This document shows, piece by piece, positions 6,935 through 10,887 of a stretch of DNA of 10,887 bases. The notes under the pieces were generated by a model that saw only the letters and a list, made by a program, of their open reading frames with translations, searched no databases and had not been told where the DNA came from. Origin of the DNA: an uncultured Bacteroidales bacterium (GTDB lineage Bacteria; Bacteroidota; Bacteroidia; Bacteroidales; UBA4417); the NCBI GenBank assembly GCA_903917425.1, contig CAIXAQ010000881.1:1-10887 (forward strand). The letters run 5' to 3'. Position 1 is the stretch's first letter; every line of letters starts with the position of its first letter. The translations under genes and the position numbers were made by a program.

Positions 6935-7706
6935 ATTCGTTTAAATTAAGGTTGTTTGTTGATTCTCCTTTGAAGGATGTAAGCTGAGGCATGGCAGTAA
7001 AATTCACCCAGAACTTGTCCTGTACATACGAAAAACCTAATCCAGAGAACAACGCACTGTTGGTAAGTTCACTTTCTGCAAACACATTCTTGTAAGCATT
7101 TTCCAGGGTCAGGTTAAATTTTGGGCTCAGCGAATATGCAAAAGCAAGATATGCTTCAAGCTTTTTCTCATTTTGCCATTTAAGTTCATTGTTTATATAG
7201 CCTGGGGCGAATTCCTGCTCGTAAACTCCGTTAGCAGCAATAGTAAGGTTGCCGATCTTCTTGTCGAGAATAACTTTGCCTTCAAGTTCAACTTCATTGC
7301 TGAAAATGCCAACTTCGCCGTAAAGGGCTGCGCCAAAAGAGTTTGCCACAGGATCAAGAAGCTTTAGTTTCCACTCATTTGAGAAACCTATTTCATTTTC
7401 TGTATCCAGAGCTTTTCCGGAATTTTCAGAAATGGTTTTGGTTTCGGATGTCAGATTGAGATAAAAGGCTGTTTGGAGATTATTGCCCAGGCCAATCTCA
7501 TATTCAGTGCGATTATCGTACCTGGCATAATAGTCTTCACGACCGGTGCGCAAGGTGTTCCACGATTCAAGCTCTCGTTGACCTTTATTTAATACTGAAC
7601 TTTGGTATGTGTAGGTAAATAGTCTATCCTGGGCTTGAATAGTTATCACTCCAAAAAATGACAAAATGATAAGTACGCTTCTTTTCATTGATTTTATTGC
7701 ATTCAT
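6891..7706 (-). CDS. Outer-membrane beta-barrel protein of unknown function
   Basis: The product is 271 aa. The signal peptide ends around QAQ (residues 24-26), giving a mature start at DRLFTYTYQSSVLNKGQREL. This start, followed by WNTLRTGREDYY and alternating hydrophobic residues to the end, resembles porin-like proteins that begin with a YTYxxxVLPKGxxExE motif (DUF6662-like, from memory). The C-terminus IRLLFSFML, with aromatic residues every second position, looks like a last beta strand recognised by the BAM machinery. A second ATG at codon 7 (7688) would also give a good signal peptide, so the exact start is uncertain. The gene overlaps the cytochrome gene by 44 nt, which suggests that the pair works together at the outer membrane. 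Confidence 0.78.
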   Translation of the reverse strand: MNAIKSMKRSVLIILSFFGVITIQAQDRLFTYTYQSSVLNKGQRELESWNTLRTGREDYYARYDNRTEYEIGLGNNLQTAFYLNLTSETKTISENSGKALDTENEIGFSNEWKLKLLDPVANSFGAALYGEVGIFSNEVELEGKVILDKKIGNLTIAANGVYEQEFAPGYINNELKWQNEKKLEAYLAFAYSLSPKFNLTLENAYKNVFAESELTNSALFSGLGFSYVQDKFWVNFTAMPQLTSFKGESTNNLNLNEYEKIQIRLLFSFML

Positions 7707-7731
7707 GATTTTATGATTTAAAATTAGAATG

Positions 7732-7763
7732 CAAAGTAAGCCTGAGAAATAATAAGGTTCAAT
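7732..7763 (-). promoter_or_regulatory. Candidate Bacteroidota promoter for the beta-barrel-cytochrome pair
   Basis: On the minus strand ATTG (7763-7760) is followed after 20 nt by TTACTTTG (7739-7732), one mismatch from TAnnTTTG. The predicted start lies about 20 nt before ATG 7706. It falls in the 77-bp gap behind the LuxR-type gene, so the pair may be transcribed separately from the upstream genes. Confidence 0.4.
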
Positions 7764-7783
7764 CCCAATATGTAGGTATATTG

Positions 7784-8347
7784 CTAATGCAGTACTACCA
7801 TTTTATTTAATGCAGCGTAGAGTGTTAAACCTGATATACTCTTAATCCCTAATTTAGAAGTAATGTTTTTCCTATGGGTTATAACAGTGTGAATACTAAT
7901 GAATAATTGATCTGCAATCTGTTTATTACTGAGGCCTTGTGCAACCATAGTAAGTAATTCGATTTCCCTGGCTGATAATTGATTATTGGATTTTGTATCG
8001 GCTACTCTTACAATGTAATCATTTATTTTGATTGCAATAATGTCTGTTTGATCATTTATATTTATTATTTCATCAAAATACTTATCCAGATCTTTATCAG
8101 CATCGTGAGTTTCGATTCCAATTATGGTATTGCCATTTTTTTTCAAAACTTTTATATTGTTCTTTATTTCATTTGCCAATTGAATATCAACCAATAGCAG
8201 GAGATCATTCCATTCCCTAAGTATATCATATTCAGGAAGGGAAGCCATCACATCACTTATACCAATATTCCTTGATAACAAGATGTTTTTAAGCCCCTGC
8301 TGAATTATTGGAGATTTATGGATGATTACTGAATTACCTACTTGCAT
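7784..8347 (-). CDS. LuxR/NarL-type regulator with degenerate receiver domain
   Basis: The product is 187 aa. The C-terminal helix-turn-helix of the GerE/LuxR type (about 123-180) is complete: LSAREIELLTMVAQGLSNKQIADQ, split here by function into the scaffold helix and the helix before the recognition helix, which is ISIHTVITHRKNI. The N-terminal part has receiver topology: VIIHKSPIIQQGLKNIL parallels the usual VLIADDHxxxxxGL start, and D54 lies in LLLLVDIQL. However, the acidic pair is replaced by I9-H10 and no KP/KD-type lysine is seen near 100. Normal aspartate phosphorylation is therefore doubtful and the protein may respond to another signal. It starts 10 bp after the hemerythrin gene and no histidine kinase is adjacent. 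It probably regulates the neighbouring stress genes; that is inference. Confidence 0.85.
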   Translation of the reverse strand: MQVGNSVIIHKSPIIQQGLKNILLSRNIGISDVMASLPEYDILREWNDLLLLVDIQLANEIKNNIKVLKKNGNTIIGIETHDADKDLDKYFDEIININDQTDIIAIKINDYIVRVADTKSNNQLSAREIELLTMVAQGLSNKQIADQLFISIHTVITHRKNITSKLGIKSISGLTLYAALNKMVVLH

Positions 8348-8357
8348 CAGGGAAGAA

Positions 8358-9023
8358 TTAAATTGAAAGTAGTTTTAAAAGTTTTGGAATTAAAATTTTA
8401 TCCTCAAAACGGGCGTGATCAAGCTGCTCTTTCTCAAAGTGGGATAAAGTATGCAACAAATCGTGAATCAGATCCATATTAGCATTTTGAGGAATATGCC
8501 TGATTATTATAGTTTTAAGATCGCTTATTTCATTTTCAACGTTTGTATGTTGCCTGAAAAGCTTTTTAATGTTTACGGATTTTTCATCCACCATTAACTT
8601 TCTATTTACTAATGGGAAAATATCCTTCTCTTCAAAGTCAATATGTTGAATGAGTTTTTTTATGTACTGATTCAGGTATTTTTCAATAACAAGCAATAGT
8701 TTTTCGTTGGGCATGTTTTGCTTCAACTGTTGAATAAATCCATTCAATCTAGGAATTGTCACCTGCTTATGATAGGTATGTGTTTGCGTAAGAAAATCTA
8801 TCAGTGGCTTCAGATCCAGATCATCGGGTTTTGGAAAGTAATTATCCGAGGAATAAGTATTTAAAATAACCAGAATGAAATTGACATCTTTTACATGATC
8901 GTTGCAAACTTCCCGGATGTTTCTTTCTCCAATGTTAGTGCTTAATCCAAGCCTGTGTATAATAGGCAGCAAATCTATATTCCTGCCAATTACATCAGAT
9001 AATTTATCGTTTTCGGTAATCAT
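8358..9023 (-). CDS. RIC/YtfE-like di-iron hemerythrin-domain protein
   Basis: The product is 221 aa, the usual length for iron-sulfur-cluster repair (RIC) proteins. The N-terminal part (1-57) is ScdA_N-like, with KLSDVIGRN, a GLSTNIGERNIREVC segment with C40, and NFILVILNTY. It has one cysteine where E. coli YtfE has two in a row. The hemerythrin four-helix bundle (about 70-221) shows likely iron ligands H82 (or H85), H127, E131 in HIDFEEKDIFP, H159 in RQHTNVE, H203 and E207 in DHARFEDKILIP. Their spacing matches that in YtfE. RIC proteins help restore iron-sulfur clusters after nitric oxide or peroxide damage and act in the cytoplasm; no signal peptide is present. It heads the unit with the LuxR-type regulator. 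Confidence 0.88.
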   Translation of the reverse strand: MITENDKLSDVIGRNIDLLPIIHRLGLSTNIGERNIREVCNDHVKDVNFILVILNTYSSDNYFPKPDDLDLKPLIDFLTQTHTYHKQVTIPRLNGFIQQLKQNMPNEKLLLVIEKYLNQYIKKLIQHIDFEEKDIFPLVNRKLMVDEKSVNIKKLFRQHTNVENEISDLKTIIIRHIPQNANMDLIHDLLHTLSHFEKEQLDHARFEDKILIPKLLKLLSI

Positions 9024-9051
9024 AGGTAAGTGATTAGACTGTTATGATGTT

Positions 9052-9082
9052 GAAAGTACTATAATAAATTAAATTTCACCAA
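9052..9082 (-). promoter_or_regulatory. Candidate promoter of the hemerythrin-LuxR unit
   Basis: On the minus strand TTGG (9082-9079) is separated by 19 nt from GTACTTTC (9059-9052), a partial match to TAnnTTTG in the same register as the promoter candidate at 7732-7763. Transcription would start near 9045, about 20 nt before the ATG. Confidence 0.35.
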
Positions 9083-9104
9083 TTAAACCAAAATAGAGGC
9101 ATTA

Positions 9105-9120
9105 TGTTAAGTTGGTTACA
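9105..9120. promoter_or_regulatory. Candidate CRP/FNR-family operator, TGTTA-N6-TTACA
   Basis: The 16-bp sequence TGTTAAGTTGGTTACA fits the imperfect dyad TGTnA-N6-TnACA used by CRP/FNR-family regulators. It lies about 68 bp upstream of the predicted start of the hemerythrin unit, a spacing suited to an activator. The evidence is one imperfect match in AT-rich DNA. Confidence 0.25.
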
Positions 9121-9198
9121 CAAGAGTATAAAATTTTATTGCATTCCTGATGAAACTATACTAAAAATGTTTAAAGCAAAACTGTATATACTTTTTTC

Positions 9199-9270
9199 GG
9201 CAAATACCGTGACAGCACTTCAGCTCCGCTCAGTGTGACGAAGCACACGGAGCCATCCGGCACTGGCTGG
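9199..9270. repeat. Bacteroidota dispersed REP-like repeat, CTCCGCTCAGTGTGAC core
   Basis: The core GCTCCGCTCAGTGTGACG (9223-9240) is, from memory, a very common intergenic repeat of Bacteroidota, usually seen as CTTCGACTCCGCTCAGTGTGAC. Here it is preceded by GTGACAGCACTTCA. It contains an inverted pair GCTCCG (9223-9228) / CGGAGC (9248-9253), followed by a small hairpin AGCCA (9251-9255) / TGGCT (9264-9268). It is GC-rich in AT-rich surroundings. Confidence 0.6.
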
Positions 9271-9285
9271 GAGGGGGGAGAAGGG

Positions 9286-9314
9286 GAAAATGGAAAATGG
9301 AAAATGGAAAATGG
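9286..9314. repeat. Heptamer tandem repeat (GAAAATG)4
   Basis: Four perfect copies of GAAAATG plus a final G lie directly behind a G-rich run. Read in another phase the unit is AAAATGG, one base from the ACAATGG unit at 1-35, so both arrays belong to one heptamer family. The array lies within a gene-free region. Confidence 0.85.
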
Positions 9315-9425
9315 TTATTCTTTATTAGTTATTGGTTAATTTGTTATGGGTAGATGGAACAGGGCTATAGCGGGAATAACGTTTTTTCAATAGGCAATAA
9401 GAAATACCTATAAAACGGGAAAAAC

Positions 9426-9655
9426 TTATGAAGCGGATGCCAGGTACGCTATAATGGCGAGAAAGAATACCAGGAGGGCAATTACCCAAAATATAAATGT
9501 GATAAATTGACTATTAGTGGAATTTTTACCTGGAGTTACTGGAAATATGATGGAAGGAAGGTCTGAGTAAAAATTAAATATTATCATTTTACCACGCGAA
9601 AGGATTCGCGCGGTAGCCTGGGGCAATTATCCAAAGTATAAATATAATAAGATCA
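9426..9655 (-). pseudogene. Probable remnant of a small membrane protein, partly duplicated
   Basis: On the minus strand the frame ending at 9426 reads FIFWVIALLVFFLAIIAYLA near its C-terminus, a good transmembrane helix. About 145 bp upstream the same strand carries a second copy of the beginning of that segment (9655-9621, reading IIFILWIIAP), which then runs into unrelated codons and a stop. The DNA copies GGGCAATTAC... (9476-9510) and GGGCAATTAT... (9621-9655) agree at about 28 of 35 positions by eye. A third diverged copy lies at 10425-10483 and has an in-frame stop. Several copies with breaks suggest a decayed gene family, but a repeat element that merely reads as hydrophobic is possible. 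Confidence 0.4.
9592..9613. repeat. GC-rich 9-bp hairpin
   Basis: CCACGCGAA (9592-9600) and TTCGCGCGG (9605-9613) form a stem around AGGA. One pair is mismatched on the plus strand and becomes a G-U wobble in minus-strand RNA. It resembles a REP-type hairpin, but no other copy exists in this window. Confidence 0.5.
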
Positions 9656-9740
9656 GAGTTTGAGGATTTTAAATGATGACATTAGGAAAGCAGATTTAAA
9701 ATTATACCGGAATGGATGACAAACCTATGCATAAAAAGAA

Positions 9741-9772
9741 TAAAAAAATGGCTGCCTTTTTGAGACAGCCAT
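9741..9772 (-). terminator. Intrinsic terminator of the small lipoprotein gene
   Basis: On the minus strand ATGGCTGTCT pairs with AGGCAGCCAT (one G-U pair) around a short A-rich loop, followed by a run of seven T. It lies 28 bp beyond the stop codon of the lipoprotein gene that ends at 9801. Confidence 0.85.
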
Positions 9773-9800
9773 AAAGAATCAAAATTCTAAATTCTATTTC

Positions 9801-10235
9801 TTACTGTTTGGTTAAAGAACCAGACCATGTGCCAGGATATGTGGCGCCCAAATAATAAAGTTTGAGAGTGCCGGTTTCAATAATTTTATTTCCTGAAATT
9901 GTACCCGAACCTAGCATTTCAATACTCATAGTGTTACCAGCACCATCATCAGTTGTGTAACTGTATTTGTCATAAGTATAAGTGCTTCCGCTAACAGATG
10001 CTTTCTGGATTTCACCACCTGAAGTAATAAGAATCTTTTTGACATCTTCGGAACTGAGAGTAATGGACTGATTATAATCGGTTACGTCAGTCATGTCAAG
10101 ACTTGGAATCAAAGTAGTTTGAGAACCAGCCCAGGTGCCAATAAATGCATTTCGTTGATCAACTTCTTCATCTTTTTTGCATGATGACAAAACAGTCATA
10201 ATGGCTAAAGCAGCAATAAATAATGATTTTTTCAT
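9801..10235 (-). CDS. Small lipoprotein, lipocalin-like
   Basis: The product is 144 aa. The signal peptide MKKSLFIAALAIMTVLSSC has its lipobox cysteine at C19, followed by KKDEE, a charged linker typical of Bacteroidota lipoproteins. The mature protein starts with FIGTWAGSQTTL, the GTW motif of lipocalin-like domains. It ends with a repeat of the same theme, YPGTWSGSLTKQ, with beta-rich, serine- and threonine-rich sequence between (IQKASVSGSTYTYDKYSY, GSGTISGNKIIETGTLKLYY). A small eight-stranded barrel is likely from this pattern, but the function is unknown. It is transcribed alone: more than 400 bp upstream carries no gene, and a terminator follows. It is not clearly related to the lipoprotein at 5381. 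Confidence 0.85.
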   Translation of the reverse strand: MKKSLFIAALAIMTVLSSCKKDEEVDQRNAFIGTWAGSQTTLIPSLDMTDVTDYNQSITLSSEDVKKILITSGGEIQKASVSGSTYTYDKYSYTTDDGAGNTMSIEMLGSGTISGNKIIETGTLKLYYLGATYPGTWSGSLTKQ

Positions 10236-10424
10236 AATTTTTAGTTAGATTGGTATGTATTATCAATGGTTAGAAATGTTAAGAAACTATCAAATTAATT
10301 TAGGGTAAACCGAGGAGTAATTTAGTAATACTCATACGGAAATAAACAGTGTTTAAAAGGAATAAAAAGGTTTTGGAAGGAATAAATTTTTTATTTCAAG
10401 CAAGATTAACATTTTGAAAAAAAA

Positions 10425-10483
10425 TTATGAAGCGGATACATGTTACGCAATATTAGTACGCAGAAATACCAAGAGGGTAATTA
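10425..10483 (-). repeat. Diverged third copy of the membrane-segment sequence, with stop codon
   Basis: This 59-bp stretch aligns without gaps to 9426-9484, about 44 of 59 positions identical by eye, beginning TTATGAAGCGGAT and ending GAGGG(T/C)AATTA. In the same minus-strand frame it reads ITLLVFLRTNIA, then a stop, then HVSAS and the shared final stop. The copies lie about 1 kb apart in the same orientation, on both sides of the lipoprotein gene. Confidence 0.6.
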
Positions 10484-10610
10484 ACAAATTAGACAACAAA
10501 ACCGAATGCATCAGAAAATGAAATGAGCACGAACGGGGTTAATACCAACAAGCGTTACAAAAGCGAGCAAACAGTTTTTTTTGAAATCATTTCACTATCA
10601 AGGATGAAAA

Positions 10611-10662
10611 AAGATAAAAGGCCTTGAAAGTTGCAAATAAACATTGCAACTTTTCAAAGCCT
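10611..10662 (-). terminator. Strong intrinsic terminator of the right-edge gene
   Basis: AGGCCTTGAAAGTTGCAA (10619-10636) pairs with TTGCAACTTTTCAAAGCCT (10644-10662) around a 7-nt loop, with one mismatch and one bulged base. On the minus strand the stem is followed by TTTTATCTTTTTT. It begins 18 bp beyond the stop of the gene ending at 10681. Confidence 0.85.
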
Positions 10663-10680
10663 AATTTTAAGTTGTGAAGA

Positions 10681-10887
10681 TTAGCCTGCACCTAAAACTA
10701 ATATTAATAATAGCCAAACGCCAGAACCAATACCGAAATTAGTCCAAACCTTTTTCTTTTTGGCTTTATAGGCCTGATCTACATAGCATTCACTATATTT
10801 ATTTTTTTTCATCAATTCAGAATTTGGAGCGTTTAAATTGCTCTGCGCTGGTTCTGATGAAGAACAAACGGCAGCTGGAATTATACC
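10681..10887 (-). CDS. C-terminal part of a Bacteroidota membrane protein (partial)
   Basis: The minus-strand frame is open from the window edge to TAA at 10683-10681, giving 68 visible residues; the N-terminus lies outside the window. It begins GIIPAAVCSSSEPAQ, continues with a polar part ending in ECYVDQAYKAKKKKVWTNFG, and ends in a hydrophobic segment GVWLLLILVLGAG. The order (a hydrophobic end with IPAxxCSS, then NxxxPNSEL, a Y-x3-Y segment, KKxKVWxNFGIG and a final helix) matches, from memory, a common family of uncharacterised Bacteroidota membrane proteins in which a stretch of small and hydrophobic residues precedes the IPA motif. An inner-membrane location with two helices is likely; the function is unknown. 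Confidence 0.7.
   Translation of the reverse strand, partial: GIIPAAVCSSSEPAQSNLNAPNSELMKKNKYSECYVDQAYKAKKKKVWTNFGIGSGVWLLLILVLGAG

Larger units (their letters stand above)
9024..9800. other. 777-bp region without an intact gene
   Basis: This stretch holds, in order, the promoter region of the hemerythrin gene, the REP-like repeat, the heptamer array, two related fragments of a decayed sequence (9426-9510 and 9621-9655), a GC-rich hairpin (9592-9613) and the terminator of the downstream lipoprotein gene. A 66-codon minus-strand frame (9626-9426) ends in a hydrophobic segment but looks like a remnant and is not called as a gene. Confidence 0.65.
10236..10680. other. 445-bp region without an intact gene
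   Basis: It holds the upstream region of the lipoprotein gene, a diverged copy (10425-10483) of the decayed sequence found at 9426-9484, and the terminator of the gene at the right edge. Only very short open frames occur and none looks coding. Confidence 0.6.

Noticed and set aside
7979..8197. Plus-strand open frame of 72 codons inside the LuxR-type regulator gene
   Set aside because: It is a low-complexity I/Y/F-rich translation opposite a well-supported receiver-like domain.
9104..9238. Plus-strand 44-codon open frame
   Set aside because: It has no recognisable features, and its end runs into the dispersed repeat, so chance is more likely.
9286..9314. Heptamer array as a possible CRISPR
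   Set aside because: The units are 7 bp and directly adjacent, without spacers.
10523..10627. Plus-strand 34-codon open frame
   Set aside because: It ends inside the terminator hairpin of the opposite gene and its composition is not protein-like.

Overview
The window looks like chromosomal DNA of a Bacteroidota species, probably an environmental anaerobe or facultative anaerobe. The evidence is AT-rich DNA, weak Shine-Dalgarno sequences, promoter candidates of the TTG / TAnnTTTG type, a Reg_prop/Y_Y_Y sensor kinase with a LytTR regulator, small lipoproteins with SC lipoboxes, and Bacteroidota-type dispersed repeats. No tRNA, rRNA, CRISPR array, insertion sequence or complete mobile element was seen.

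Left edge (1-510): a heptamer tandem repeat, then, on the minus strand, the wreck of a zeta-type toxin kinase (COG4185-like). Its 5' end with the P-loop is gone and a 1-base frameshift splits the rest. An intact 53-codon small ORF overlaps its 3' end. Region 590-6424 (plus strand): a periplasmic YceI-like protein; a two-gene signalling unit with overlapping stop and start codons (14-blade propeller sensor histidine kinase and LytTR response regulator); about 400 bp of intergenic DNA; a small lipoprotein; and a second YceI-like protein. Two YceI genes around one two-component system suggest, but do not prove, a shared regulon. A bidirectional terminator closes this region.

Region 6602-9023 (minus strand): transcription runs from a RIC/YtfE-like di-iron hemerythrin protein to a LuxR-type regulator with a degenerate receiver, 10 bp apart. 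A separate promoter candidate follows, then an outer-membrane beta-barrel protein overlapping a mono-heme cytochrome c lipoprotein by 44 nt. The likely theme is response to nitrosative or oxidative stress or redox state, plus envelope electron transfer; this is inference from the families.

Right part (9024-10887): gene-poor. It holds dispersed repeats, a second heptamer array of the same family, three diverged copies of what looks like a decayed membrane-segment coding sequence, one small lipoprotein gene with its own terminator, and the 3' end of a membrane protein gene that runs off the right edge with a strong terminator behind it.
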